NCBI RefSeq assembly: GCF_910592395.1
Contig: NC_088313.1
Span: forward strand, 19,608,437-19,672,436
Reading direction: 5' to 3'
Length of the DNA: 64,000 bases
DNA from: Lineus longissimus
Taxonomy: Eukaryota; Nemertea; Pilidiophora; Heteronemertea; Lineidae
Positions 13,901 through 29,043 of the stretch are shown piece by piece. The first letter of the stretch is position 1; each line of letters begins with the position of its first letter. The translations under genes and the position numbers were made by a program. Below the pieces are notes generated by a model, which made no database searches, was not told the origin of the DNA, and was given only the letters and a program-made list of their open reading frames with translations.

Positions 13901-14275
13901 TTTTGATCGGCTCGGCATTTGGCTGTCTGGGGCTTATCTGGCCATAACAATAGGCGTGATACAGTTGAGCTCAGCATCTAATTCACACTTCTCGTTTACT
14001 GCTAGCTGATCAGCACAGCATCCAATCCTTTCGTGAATTGAAGTTCAACATCAAGGACATCGCCCCGCGATTAGCCACTGAGGTCGTTCGTTTCAGCACC
14101 TCTGTCCGTGGTTCCAGGTTTCCTAATACTCCTTCCTTGTGCCATGGCCAAATTTACATGTTTACATAGGATTCACTTTGTTATTTGTTACTGTTCGTGC
14201 ATCACTTGTCAGGTGTCACCGGCATGTTTGTTATAAACTGACCTAGGGTTGAAAGCATGACATGACACTACCTCA
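10926..14275. other. Intergenic, no gene seen
   Basis: Longest frames are about 85 codons, overlap on both strands and show no domain or exon structure. Confidence 0.5.
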
Positions 14276-14408
14276 GAGTGAAAAGTGGCATCGTGAATCG
14301 TACGTAGCGTGCTCTTTGGAACTAAATGTGACTTGTTCGTTCTTCTTGTCACGAGTGACTAGTGAAATGTGACATGTCACATGTGAAACCGTGACCTCTA
14401 TATAAATC
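14276..14408 (+). repeat. Dispersed repeat family R3, copy 2
   Basis: Direct-orientation partner of 10791-10925, sharing GGCATCGTGAATCGTACGTA and GTGACTTGTTCGTTCTTC. It ends in a CTCTATATAAATCC stretch that resembles a TATA box. Confidence 0.7.
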
Positions 14409-17217
14409 CGGGCTGATAAGTGACAACTTGGCAGTCATTTAGTGTCGCTAGTGAATGTATGTAATGCTTTACGACTTGCCTATGGAGTCACACTTAGGGA
14501 AGCTGTGGAAGTAGATTAGTGTGGTAACAGTCACGACAGTAATAGTAATATTGACAACACAAGATCAATACAATTCCATCGAGAACACGAAATTGTTAAG
14601 AACACTGCTGATCTATAACCATTATGCCGGATTGCGATAGGGAATAGCAACAACTTTATAGTGTTACCCAAGTTGCATACATAAGTAATTCTAACCACTC
14701 AAGGGACTGCGCGTGTCGATGCATCGGACAGGACTGGATAACATAAAACTTCTATAATTACTCTATTCTGTGACAATGCTATTTCTCAAGAAATGTATTA
14801 TGCATCGGACTGTAGCAGTTATGTGCTACTGCATGTACATGTACACTGGTAAGTAGACGAGTACATGTGTGTAGATTGCCTTTAAGAGATGGTCATGATC
14901 TTTCATCAAAGACGGTCATTATCTTATATCAAATATGACCATGACCTCTCTTATCGGGTGGGCCAGCACGTTCCAGAATACTATCGGATCGACAAAGCGC
15001 TTATAATATCAAATGTTGCCACAAAAAGTTCAGACGAATAATGTAAGTTCTCGTCAATTTTCGATAATCAAAATTCAGGATAGAAGAATGGGATCGTGGC
15101 AGATTCCCTTGGGAACCAACAAGTGTGCCAGTCATCGCAACTTTCACTCACGGATGACATGGGATGTCTTATGCCTGGAAAAAAATTGATTGTCGATACT
15201 TCGCAAACCAAACATACATGTTTCTTTTTTTATTTTAGTTGACGTTCTGTTCAAACCATGTCAAACAATAACTACGCTATGATATCATTTCATCCTCGGA
15301 ATTCCTGTCGAACAAGCTTTTCGAGATCCTTCCACCTGCCGTCTCTCCACTGAGTTAATTGAATCAAAGGAATCGTAAGCTGACAGCTCTGATATCGTTC
15401 CGAAACATCCAACCTGGTGCTGGCAATTAACATCGTCTTGCGGATGGAACGATGCGGTTATTACTGTCTGTAATTCTCTTTGGAAGCGCGATGTTTTAGC
15501 GCAGTGAATAAATATTTAAATGAACAAGCAACACGGGCATGATTAACTACCAATGTTGGTCTGATTACCTGGCAAAAATATACTTTTTGTTAACTTCGAG
15601 TACATCACTGCATGTATCACCTTTTGAACCCATCACGGTAATCTCCACGCTGACGTTCAAGTTACGATATGGAGAACTATAATCAAACTAGACATTCGCC
15701 GCTGGTGCTAACATACTTATAGTACCGTAAAGTTCGCTACTGGCTCATTTGCTTGTGCGATAGCGATCAAAGCGCAAGTGGTAACATGAGTTACGGAACC
15801 TTTACGCTTCTTTCGGGATACGAGTGCTCGTTTCAAAAACTTGGGAAAAAGGATCTCAGAAGATCTGAAAGCTTTTAGTTATACATCAGGAAAGCTACTA
15901 TAGACTAGGATATCGAATATTTAGACAAATGTTTTCTGAGTTACTGGAATATGGACCAGGGCGGGATAGTAGCTGTTTTCGATCAATAGGTGAACAGTTA
16001 ACAACACGGGTATTGGTGTAGGTTGTTAGTATGATGCAAGGATCGTCACATTCAGAACTTTTAAGGACGAGGTATCACTGTGACAGTCTTGATGCTGTTT
16101 TATCGACTCTAGATAGCAGCATTCAATCAATAAAACAGGATAAGAACGAGTTGTGCTCGCGCTGGCCTGCTGTTTCATTACTTGAGTGAGGGACTAATGA
16201 GGGATCAGTAGAGGATATTTATCAGGATACTGAATATTACGACAGGTTATTCTATTACTGGAATATCAAGGAAGCTGGTCATGGGTTCAGTCAATAAATG
16301 TACGGTAAATTTCACAAAGGAGTGTGGCCGATGTTGTCAGGCATCTTGTTTCGAGTGTAAGGTTCATAGACTATAAGAACTATCCGTGTACTTTTACTTT
16401 CTAGAATTCTGAATGACTCTTGCCCGTCGCCGAGGAGTTTCGAAGGCATCAACGACAGATTTATGCACATTTACATGCGATCCCGGTTTTGCTCAAGGAA
16501 TAAAATTGGTTGCCAATAGCTGTTGCCATCTATTCGAGGAAAGAACAGACCGTTAGCATGTAGTGGAGCATCAACTGGGGGCTCCAAAGATGAAACATTG
16601 CCAATAACGTCCATTAGTTTCTGGATTACTATCAAATATTTCAAGGGATTACTGTGGCAGTGTCAACCATGAGAGCTCCAAAGCGGATTATCGTCATTCA
16701 TCTTGAGAAACAGGCTCTCGTGGCAACGAAGGTAAACTCCGTTCTATCGCGAGGCGCACCACGTGCTAGTACCGGGTCTTTCTTCCAACAGCCGCATCAC
16801 CGATTGGCGAGTTTGTTCAATTACTGAAGGTGAAATATCTGTAGATGTTTACCATCGTTTCCTTCTGTGTCTGAACGTGACAAATGCAAGTCGACCACGA
16901 GAACGTAGTGGCGCGTCAATGCTGCAAATAATCAACTGTACACTGTCACTCAGCCGCTGGATTACGAATCGCTACCTCAAAAACACGGTGGAGGAAATTG
17001 AAGGATAGACTAATTCTTCATAGAGAATACATTGATGACCAACAAATATTTTACTGACAACTTCCGTAATTTTCCGAGCTTGCATGAGTGATATTTTCAA
17101 ATGATATTACCACAAGTACATTCGCAGTGACATTATAGGAGCTGATCGTCGCGAGGTCGTAACCTGTAGGGCTTCAACTATCTGACAACAAAAATCAATT
17201 TTGTCGCGACGATTGTA
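14409..17217. other. Intergenic, no gene seen
   Basis: No frame longer than about 81 codons. A small inverted repeat (AAGAGATGGTCATGATC with ATGACCATGACCTCTCTT) lies near 14883-14963. Confidence 0.5.
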
Positions 17218-17280
17218 CTGTGATCTAAAGACCTGTCACCCACACTTCCCGCGGGTACAGTTTCAAACCGGATTACCAAT
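17218..17280 (+). repeat. Local duplication R4, copy 1
   Basis: The core TGATCTAAAG ... CCTGTCACCC ... TTTCAAACCGGATTACCAAT is repeated about 285 bp downstream at 17502-17572 with a few substitutions and small indels. Confidence 0.75.
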
Positions 17281-17501
17281 AACGTTGTGGAGTTTTCGGA
17301 GAGTTTCAACGAAGAGATCGATACGCCTAGTTCGATCATAGAATCAGATTTTACAGGTGTTAACTCTTTACCCTATCAAATTGGCGGTTCGAATTCGTTG
17401 TTTGTTAACACAAACAAATACCTGGGAAGACTCCCACTGCTGATGCTACCAACGCAGTGACACATGCATAACTCCTGACGTTGTGACTCGTAGAGTTCTG
17501 A

Positions 17502-17572
17502 CTTTGATCTAAAGCCGACCTGTCACCCGACCCAAGTTTCCCGCGGGTGCAGTTTCAAACCGGATTACCAAT
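17502..17572 (+). repeat. Local duplication R4, copy 2
   Basis: Second direct copy of the 17218-17280 block. Both include a CCCGCGGG palindrome just before the shared CAGTTTCAAACCGGATTACC. Confidence 0.75.
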
Positions 17573-19613
17573 TGTGGATTGCAGTTATCATTTCCTTGAG
17601 TTGTAACCAAAAACGTTGTAAAAAGTGCAGTTTATTTACATTTGTAATTAGCTTACTTTTTAACCAAGATATGTCTCCCATCATGCGTTTGATTCGATCA
17701 TCCAATGTGTGCCTTATGATCTTCGGATTCTCCCTGTTCCTAACGGCCACTAGCATGACCATGTTTTTCATTCTTATTTATCTCAATACCTGAAGTCGTG
17801 ATAACAGTTTGCGTTCACTCTTGGATGCGTTATTGCTCAGATGAAATGTAAAACGGTGAAGCCAAGCGTTTGCTGGGGCGCGAGACGCTCAGGCGGACGC
17901 CGCGCGTAGCAGCCCGGAAATGCAGGAAAGTTGACGCCAAGTGAACGCCGAACCAACTGTAATCAAGAAGCACGGTATTGACGGAGCTCACGGAACTTAG
18001 TAAATCATTTCAAGGAAACCAGCCTACTAAGGTTTTGAATGCTTGAAAGACTACGACTATCGCCGTTTCGAACTTCTAATAACATATTGAAAATAAGTAG
18101 TAGTTCTATAGAAAATGAACACTTTTTATTGGAATATTGGTGCAGGGATTGCGCAGACCCATCCTCGAAAATCCAGGGTCAGTCGAGTCTCAAGATGCCC
18201 AAGTAGATGCTCCTTCGGCCCAGCTACCCGACTATCGAAACGATCTCGGTAAACCATGAACACTCTGACTGGTAAACTAAGCAAACTGCTTCTACTTGGT
18301 AGAATGTCTCTCCCGAGGCCCATTCCCTCCTAGCAACCACCGTTTGAATTGGGTGAAATCAGATGGACGGACTTCCTCATCACCACTTCTAGTGTTTTTG
18401 TATTACCTTCACACCAGTACTTCTTTAGGGCTGACCGTTTGTCACGACGTTAAAACCCTCGGAGGTCAGGATTCAATCGCCAGAAGATCCACCTTCGCTG
18501 CGATTGCAGGTGTTAACCCACTCCCTTTAGGGAGTTGCCAGTCACTCCTATTTGCGTCGCTTACCCCGGTGTAGCTTTGAGTCATTGAATGTACAGCATG
18601 TCATCTGTGTCTTCAATCATTTTGCCTTGTATATTAACGAATGAATAAACAAGTATCATGGGTACAGCTACAGCGTATAGTTAGTTACGAGCATGTGTCA
18701 GGTCTCACCAAAGACCGCGAGGCAGGCCACAACCGAGACGCCTCGCCGAAGGTTTGGATGGAATGACAGCTCCCACAAGCGGTGTCGGCCAATCTTCTTT
18801 CCTGAAACATACCAAACTAACATTGAAATTATTGTAATTGGCTTTGTAATGGCATTTTCAATTTCCCCCAAATCTGTACCAGCCCCGGCCAATCCGCGGA
18901 CGGTTTCTACACCAAAACCGCTGCGACTAAAACGAGGCCCAATACACTTACATGTAACAAGGTGTTTTACAATAAATATCGTGATTATGAACATTTACCG
19001 CAGCCGAACCACCTCCCGCATCACTATCGCTTCTTAGCCAACTGTACGAAATGACATTGATGGCTATAATATTGACCTGCCAACTCAAGATGACGACAAC
19101 CTTGTACTGATTTCCGACGAAATGGCTAATGCCCCTCGTGGTTCAGATGATAACTGGTAGTTAAAGCTATGCTCATGGGGTATGGACATGGCAGTTAAAA
19201 CCTGTTAAGAATAAGTGGCAAATAATCACTGATCTTGGCTTCATTATCGTACGGATACACTGCTGCGGGTGGGTATAGATAAAATCAGTGTAATATGAAG
19301 CAGCTGGGACCATTTTGCCTACCTGGAGTTACAATTCTTGTAACTGCGGCAACAAACTACGACATTTTCTGAACCTCAAATTTCTAAAACTACTTTGTCA
19401 CATGCAAAACATTGCAAAAGCAATGATACAAACAATTACAAAAACGATGTTAAGTTAATGACACAAGTTTGATATTTCCTGGTCACAAACTGGATATAAA
19501 CGAGCACGACTCGTAACTCTCCGCGAAATTCCGAAAAGTATGACAGGGTCTAGTTTCGCCATCTCTCCAGACATGAATAACCTAAACGTCTGGCAGGCTG
19601 TCTTCATGTATGG
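17573..19613. other. Intergenic, no gene seen
   Basis: Contains a CpG-rich stretch near 17870-17950 (GGGGCGCGAGACGCTC). Overlapping 98- and 114-codon frames on opposite strands at 18693-19037 have no recognisable family. Confidence 0.45.
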
Positions 19614-19639
19614 GTGTCGTCGAGCCAACCAACATTTCA

Positions 19640-20455
19640 ATTCAACTCGGACTCACGAGATGGCGATAGTAGTGTTGTCAACAAAGGAAAACAGTCTTGG
19701 TTTTCTTGTATAAAATTTATTTGTGGTTGTCTGAATCTGGATGCAAACAATGCTGAAAGTGTTTCAACCTCCAGTCTTGTTCATAAATTAGGTGAAGAAT
19801 TTTACAGAAAGTGGAAGCTAGAAATTTGGGATGATTCTCGGAATCCAAATGCTAAAAACAAATTACGCACTTATAGGTCCTTCAAAACGCAACTCTGCTG
19901 TGAGAAATATCTGACTTCAATTTCAAGTTTTTCTTTAAGAAGATCCCTTTGTTGTTTCCGCATTAGCTGTCACGATCTAGCCATTGAAAGAGGTAGATAC
20001 AAAAAACTTAAAGTTGAAGAGAGGGTGTGTTCTTGTGATGGGACTTCAATAGAAGACGAGGTTCACTTTCTAACTGCCTGCCCAAAATATGATGCTTCAA
20101 GGAACGATTTTTTCTCAGTTATCAATGAGAACAACATCAACTTTTCAGGTCTCTCACCAGGAAATAAGTTTATCTGGCTTCTTTCAAATGAGGACCCTGG
20201 AATTTGTCAGAAGCTATCATCATTTTTACAGAAATGCTTTTCTGATCGCATAAAATAAGGACCTCCTCTCTCCCACCTACTAGTATCTACTCCAGGTTTG
20301 ACCCCGGTAGTAGACTTTATATTGTTACTTTTGTCATGTATCCTTTGTATGTCTTATGTACTTTCAATCAAAATCATTGTATTTCTATTGTACCATGTGT
20401 ACCTTTGCCCTCCGGGCCTTTTGATTAATAAACTAATTTGAATTTGAATTTGTCT
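19640..20455 (+). mobile_element. 5'-truncated non-LTR retrotransposon (LINE) 3' end
   Basis: One open frame running to the stop at 20258 encodes the region downstream of a LINE reverse transcriptase. It shows a KWKLEIWDD segment, a basic helical stretch, and the terminal zinc-binding pattern CSCDGTSIEDEVHFLTACPK (C-x-C, H-x4-C) followed by YDASR, which is typical of LINE ORF2 C termini. A 3' UTR of about 190 bp has AATAAA at 20427-20432. It ends in the short tandem AATTTGAATTTGAATTTG at 20435-20452, a repeat-type LINE tail. The frame has no ATG start (it opens from a GTG at 19614), and the catalytic RT and endonuclease domains are absent. It is therefore a dead-on-arrival insertion. The clade cannot be fixed from this fragment. 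Confidence 0.85.
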
Positions 20456-21893
20456 TCAAAACTCGGGCTGACGGCGATACACGTATACGCATACGGATCT
20501 CAACCATAACCCAAATCTCAATGCATTTGGCACTGCAACGGGAGAGTGATTATGATGGTGGTGGATCCATGGTCTCTACTAAATCCGTGAGACACAGACA
20601 TGAAACAGTCGCATAATATATATACTGCAGGGATGTTTGCACTGTGTGTTTTGTGTTTGGGGCGGGGGTATGTCTGGGCATGTTTTTACTGGCCAACAGG
20701 ATGTCGGAAAGACCCGAACGAGGTCTATCGCGGTCATATGTCGTCGATACAGGTTTTCGTGACCTTTCTTGTTTGGAAAGATAGGCCATGTCCTTGTGTT
20801 TGAATGGTTCAGCAAGTGATGGCAAATCAGGTCAGGCAAATATCGCCCTTATCACTTCAGGCTGAAGAGAAACATGCTTGTATCATTGCACTGTTCCTTC
20901 GGAGCATCCTGTGAACAAAGATGTTGAAGTTTGGGGAGTGTTTCGAAATGTCTGCCTTGTTCTAATTGGTTGAATATCTTCGATTCAAAATATCCTTCTT
21001 TCCCTTCTCGGCTTTACATGACTGTACCATGACTGAGTCTATGATTGTACTTCGAAGCACATCCAGATTTCTCTAAGATTTTTTAGACCGACAAACCCCT
21101 AAATAAATCGAGTTGGCCTTTTCTTCCACTCCTTGCTATCTGATAATATTTCGAAATTATGATATGGCTGCTGGCCCATATATTTGTTGGTAGGTCTACG
21201 ACGACAATCATGTTAAATTACGCTGATGGACTACAAAATGCTTACATCGATCGAAGACATAGGGGCCTACACAATACAACAATAAATCAAAAGAAATAAC
21301 GACTGGCCCAATGTGGACCGGGATTTAGACCAAACACGTGCTAACATTGTGTCATTCGAGACAATAATTCACCCAACACAGTACATTGTGCGTGCAGACG
21401 TATATATGGTATGAGCATTATATAATCCACGCCTTATCAGCCGCGCCCAAACCACCACAATACCCATTCTGTTATCTGTTTCAAATTTCAAACTCCAGTT
21501 ACCGAATGTATTATTCACCGCTCTGAATAACATGTACGATCTCATCAGTTCAACGCATCGATGAGATTATACTAATCGATACAGATTATATCACCCCATG
21601 TCTAATCCAATGCAAAGTACTACTCTCAGATATAATGATTTCGCAGTGATTCACCCTCAATGAGCAACACCAGATTCATTAGAAATGCGGATATCTGGCA
21701 GCGTGGCTAATCAACATGGCTAACTCATTCTGATTCGACAAGCATTCCATGATCGCAGTTACCTTTTAAATCTCTTTTCCCTTCTTTCGAGACCTACATT
21801 TCAAGAATCTAGCAAGGAAGTGATAACCCTTGCGAGGAAACGCTTTGTCACCTCATGCATTGTTAATCGTCAGGGCGAGTGGACTCGAGCTTG
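20456..21893. other. Intergenic, upstream of actin A
   Basis: Short frames only (up to 91 codons). No gene recognised between the LINE tail and the actin A CArG boxes. Confidence 0.5.
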
Positions 21894-21923
21894 CCATATA
21901 TGGGCATACAACTCCTTATATGG
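21894..21923 (+). promoter_or_regulatory. Paired CArG (SRF-type) boxes of actin A promoter
   Basis: CCATATATGG at 21894-21903 and CCTTATATGG at 21914-21923 both match CC(A/T)6GG exactly, with starts 20 bp apart. A TATA-like TTTATAG lies near 21979-21985 and the ATG at 22085. SRF-bound CArG pairs are established regulators of actin genes in animals. Binding here is inferred from sequence. Confidence 0.8.
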
Positions 21924-22063
21924 TAAACGGGACAGCCCGGACACTATCAGCTGTGCATGGGCCTACATTGGGTGTGTAGTTTATAGTGTAGTGAGGAGAG
22001 TTCTGAGATCACTTGGACGCTTACAGTCGATCGCAGCAGACGCCTTGAGGAATTTTCTCCTAA

Positions 22064-24463
<2,400 letters not shown>

Positions 24464-24830
24464 ACCAACTGTCTTTCATATCAAACTGACTCTTTCCAAA
24501 TTCAACAACCGAAAAAATGAGCGATGAAGTTGCCGTTGATGGACACTAACATGCAAAGGGGGGTGGGGTTCTCGTGCTTATTCTAAATATCCAAGCATCT
24601 TTGAAAATGCTAATGATGTCTACATTCAACAGTGCAATGCTCGTTTCGACATTCCAGATCGTTCCAGCTGATAGAAATGTGCATTTGAGAATTATATCGA
24701 AAGAACTCAATTCGAAGCATTTTTCTACTTTTTTGTATGTAGTCCGGAACCGCCCGTACGTGAGATACATAATCATGAAAGAAACTACTGATTTTGTAAA
24801 AGAAATGCCCAAGGCTCTGCGCGATTGTAA

Positions 24831-24836
24831 AATAAA
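24831..24836 (+). promoter_or_regulatory. Poly(A) signal of actin A
   Basis: AATAAA 368 bp after the actin A stop codon, followed by T-rich sequence. It would give a 3' UTR of about 390 bp. Confidence 0.6.
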
Positions 24837-24873
24837 TCTATTGTTAATATTTGTAAAATTAAACTTTTAATAT

Positions 24874-27639
24874 ACGTTATCTTTGCTTTGCCTGCATGTC
24901 CTCGTTGGCTTGACGAAAACTGAAAAGTACTTCGAATCGGAAAATCGGGGTCATGACCGCCGCCTGGGTCATGAACCTCGATTGTTATCATAAATGGCTA
25001 TGGGAAATGAGTGCAGACTGTTCATATGACTAACAAATGAACAGTTTGTCAATTAACTGACATAAATACTTAGGCTAGTTGGCCCACTCTTCCCATGGTT
25101 TTTCGAGGTGCATTTCGGTTTTGGGTGTTGTCAGACGTCAGCCATGTCGACGTCAATATTATGACCTCGACATAGTTGAGGTAAATGTCTTCTTTGTCAC
25201 AGTTCTCTTGCAAGGAGACACTTCGGGTTATGAAGAAAACACGAGGTGTTGCTCATGAAGTTATGATTCCTTCGCAAACGAAAGAGCTGTGTAAAAGAGT
25301 AGGATGCTTCGCATGTTTGTGTCGTTGCACTCCGGCAGCCCTGGTGCCGGGCCTGTATCTTCCAAGTCCCCCTCCCCCCTCACAGAGGGGAAGTTAAAGA
25401 ATACTCTGTGATGACGATAGGGGGGACTTGTTGCTGTTGGCTAAGACCCGTGGCCCGAAGAGATGGACGGATTACCTCTAATTGAAACACTGAAAGACCT
25501 GCCCAGGTCTTCTTTTCAAACTCTGAAGGCTGAGAGTTGTGACGGAAGAATGCAAACCTTTCAGCATGGACGGACGAACTGAAATGATAGCATAAAGTAT
25601 GATGGAGTCCCCTTCCCTCGTTCTCCTTCTGCGTGTAAATGCATTAGATTTGAGGATCACACAGCTGTCCAAATTGACACAATGGGCCCGTCCGAGTCTG
25701 AGAAGATGACCAGGACCAAGACCATTCATCCCAAAATGATACCCCCCCCCCCCCCCATGCTGACGGTCGAGCTCTAGTAAGCCTCTAAGGCCTTTCGGAC
25801 ACGCGGGCCGCCCGCGAAATTTTTTTTCCCAAACCTGACGAATTTGAGGACTTCTTTCCAAAATTACACTGTGGACAGATTGATCAAAGAAAGTATTTAC
25901 ATGCAGATATTGATTATTCCCCCATTGCCCATTAAGTGACCCGACCGAATCAAGTTTGATATCATGCTATCAAAGTTGGCAATTGTATTCTGTTTCGAAT
26001 GTTTGCAGGTTTCGAAACTGAGCGCCCTACGAACGACGAACGACAAAGTACGAGTGTCTGTCAGTCATCAAGTCCTCTATCTGCTAATTGATTTACGCGA
26101 CACTGAACCATCTTTTATACGTGGTTGTAGGAGGAATTGGGAAATGATAAAAAAATCGTTGATAAAAAAAATGCATTTACATCGTCCTTTGGCTTACGGA
26201 ACCTGCCTTATGCATTCCCACAGCTCGGCAAACGTACATGTACAAGTATGTATGCTAAAGCCAAGCCCACATTTTGACAATGCCTGTCATATTTTTAACA
26301 ATGCCTCTCATAGTGATCAATTGACAGAACAAAAGACTCGTGAGCAGGTAACTGCTAGCCGGCCTGGCTCAAGGGGGAGAGGATTAGTGCCCGGATCATG
26401 CTGTGACGTCAAATGTATTGTCTTTGGTCATGATCGGTCGCGGTTGATTTAAACGCCAGTCGGTTGGTGTGTGAGCTGCGGAGAACATCGCGGGAACACT
26501 TTCTCCGATTTCAAACGTAAAAATGCCTTCAAATTTTCCGAAACAAATCAAAACGGCTGCAGCAGAAGGTAAGACACAGTATCTATTTCTGATAAAAGTA
26601 TGGATTGGTTTCAAAGGGTTTTTATTGTAAAAATAGTCATACTGTCAAGGCGAGAATGAACTGCGCAGTTTGAAATTTCAAGTCACACATGTGTGAATTC
26701 TGTACATCACTGTACTTCATTTACATGTTCAACGGCAATTTTAATTGCTATCCCTAATCAAATACCATTTGCTCAAAGAAACTATCCTTTAACTTGATCT
26801 GTCTCATGATTTCATGATTTTAAATTCAACAACCATTCATTTGGCGGCCACTATCCCGACTGTGGTGTAGCACCCGACTGTAACTGGCATGAAAAGGGGA
26901 TACGCTGGTTATGGATGTCAGATCGTGGTTCCCTGACCTTTGCAAACAATTTCACTGGACGTAACCCACGCGGCGACACCAAGGACCGCTGGCTGATCTA
27001 TTGATATGTTCGCATTAGGGTGTCAAAGTCGGAGAGAAGAAGAGCCACTCGTCTCTCGTAGGGGGTCCATTGGGAAGTGTTTGCATTTGTTAGCCTATAA
27101 ACACAAGATTTGAATCCTTCAGTCTTGGGTTTGGCGGAGAGAACTAATCTTACATAAGTCCCAGAACAATATCATATGTCTTTATGGCAATATTTATTAC
27201 TGGGACCCAGTACAGTGACGTTCTATCCAATATTCTTTGAGGCTGTTGGAGAGGCTTCTTGTCTAAACAGTACCATTCTGCCCCCTCTAAGGCATACGTT
27301 GGTAACTAATGAATTGACTGCGAAATGAAACTGAAATGAAATACCCCCTCCACCCCCCCCCCCCCCCCCCCCCACCCCACCCATTCTCATTCCGATCACG
27401 GACCGATGTACTTCAATCTCAAATGACGAAAATAGCGGTACCTCGGGAGCTTGGGAAAAAGAACATTTCTTTGTTGCATAATTATAAACGGGGATCTCCA
27501 GAATTTCAACCAATGGCAAGACTTGTTACAAAACGACTCGGGCCAACCTGGAACCGGAACCAGCAAGGTGTAAAGCGTGAAAGTCACCGTAAAATTTTAC
27601 AAAATCCAAGAAATAAACACCGATTTTGCTGAATTTGGG
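24874..27639. other. Intergenic between actin A and MRPS26
   Basis: Contains C runs at 25742-25756 (15) and 27353-27373 (21). An ATG frame of 162 codons at 25964-26452 has no recognisable domain. A short ATG-plus-donor segment at 26523-26570 (MPSNFPKQIKTAAAE then GTAAGA) could be a first exon of an unidentified transcript. Confidence 0.45.
27353..27373. repeat. Poly-C/poly-G tract (21 bp)
   Basis: Uninterrupted run of 21 C on the plus strand, flanked by CCCCCTCCA and ACCCCACCC. The minus strand can form G-quadruplexes. It lies about 270 bp upstream of the MRPS26 start. Confidence 0.9.
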
Positions 27640-29043
27640 ATGTTTTCACCATTGGTGACATGTTCTCTGAGACAATTAACAAATATAGAAGCAAATTATA
27701 TCAGAGGGTGTAGTATTATTCCGGTACGATGGCGAAAATTACGACATAAACAGAGGGCGCCGAGCAAGTTTTTTGTGGTTCGCGAACCGACGATCAACGC
27801 ACCTGGAGAAGATGAGTTCTTGAAGGAACATTTACCCAAATACAGGACGCAGATAAAGGCTATTTCGTAAGGTTATTTGTGTGCAATTTGTGAATTTGCA
27901 TGTCACTCTTATTCCTGTTATCTGAAGTGTTCTGCCCGAGTACTAGAAGAAGAGAAGACTCTCGGGTTAGTGGATGATCATGTGACGTCATGTCTCATGA
28001 TGATGGACCTTTTGGCTTTTCGAAGAAGTTTTACTGTTTACTGTCAATCTGTTTTTTCGGGCGTGGATTAGTCGTGCGTTCCACCTGGAACAAAGGGTTG
28101 ACAGCTCTTGCCATGGACTACATTCTTTGCTGGAAGTGAAAGCAGTTACGCTAATAACAGATTTGACCATAACAATCAATATTTATTGTATTATTGCGAA
28201 CAAGCTCATGTCAATTCTAATTTCAGGAAACTATTCAAGGACCAGTATCAAGAGAAAGGCATTGGGGGTCAGGATAACTTGGACCGTATTAAAAACGAAG
28301 AGGAAGAACATGCCGAGATGATGAAGTTAAATGAGAAATGGAATGCTGAAGTAGCTGCTGCCAGGTAAAATGCTGTCACTTCAACGAGAGATTACTTTTC
28401 ATAACGGCATGTTCAGAGGCAATCCTGTGTCGTGTGATCCTCACCATCGGCCAGTAGGGTCTAAAACAATACATGCATTAGTCTTAATGTGTTCCTATTG
28501 CCTGGATGATTATAAGCCTTCTTTACCGATGTCCTGTACATTTCTTTCAGGGAAGTGAGAGTTGCCATGGAGACACTTGAACACCGCAGGGCAGCAACAG
28601 CAGCAATTGAAAGAAAAACACGAAAGAGTCTGGAAGATTTGGAGAGAGTTGAGGAAGAAATACAAATGGTGAAGGTAAGACTGGCGAATTTGGTCATTTA
28701 TGGGGGGAGATTTCAGGCATACCCCCCCCCCCCACCCAAGCTGCAGCCTTGAATCTCTATCAACAAAATACATTTCTGATATTTAACAATGACATTTAAA
28801 CTTGTCTGGACTCCGAATGATTCCAACTCCTCACCTCCTGTGTTTCTCTTTCAGGCAAGGTCAAAAGAGTTCATCACCATGGATAACATTGATTCAAAGT
28901 TAGAGGAATTATTGGATTGTCGTGTCGATTATAACTTTGCTATAGACACTGAAGGTAACAAGTATTACCCTGATGGTTGGGAGCCAAAGGCTAATGAACA
29001 AAGGACAAGATCTCAAAATGTGACAGAATCTGTGAATAGTTAA
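27640..29043 (+). CDS. MRPS26: Mitochondrial small ribosomal subunit protein mS26
   Basis: Metazoan-specific protein of the mitochondrial 28S ribosomal subunit. Exons 27640-27866, 28227-28364, 28551-28674 and 28855-29043 have clean GT-AG junctions and consistent phases, giving 225 residues; the human protein is about 205. Residues 1-32 (MFSPLVTCSLRQLTN...) contain almost no acidic residues and look like a mitochondrial presequence. The mature part starts with a basic RWRKLRHKQRAPSKFF. A long charged helix follows (EEEEHAEMMKLNEKWNAEVA; RRAATAAIERKTRKSLEDL). The C terminus carries the family signature FITMDNIDSKLEELLDCRVD followed by YNFAI. The start is the first in-frame ATG; the upstream in-frame extension has no ATG. 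AATAAA at 29755-29760 lies 0.7 kb downstream, and a hairpin repeat sits in the inferred 3' UTR. Confidence 0.9.
28722..28733. repeat. Poly-C tract in MRPS26 intron 3
   Basis: Run of 12 C about 48 bp after the donor of exon 3 and about 120 bp before the next acceptor. Confidence 0.85.

Noticed and set aside
18693-19037. Overlapping frames on both strands (114 and 98 codons), the minus one with a hydrophobic start
   Set aside because: Mutually antisense, neither with a recognisable domain or splice-linked partner.
25964-26452. 162-codon plus-strand ATG frame
   Set aside because: No domain, low-complexity free but with atypical composition, no splice or regulatory context; compatible with chance.
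26523-26570. Short ATG segment MPSNFPKQIKTAAAE with a good donor, as first exon of MRPS26
   Set aside because: Joining it in phase needs a poor acceptor inside the MRPS26 first exon, and that exon already has its own ATG and presequence.
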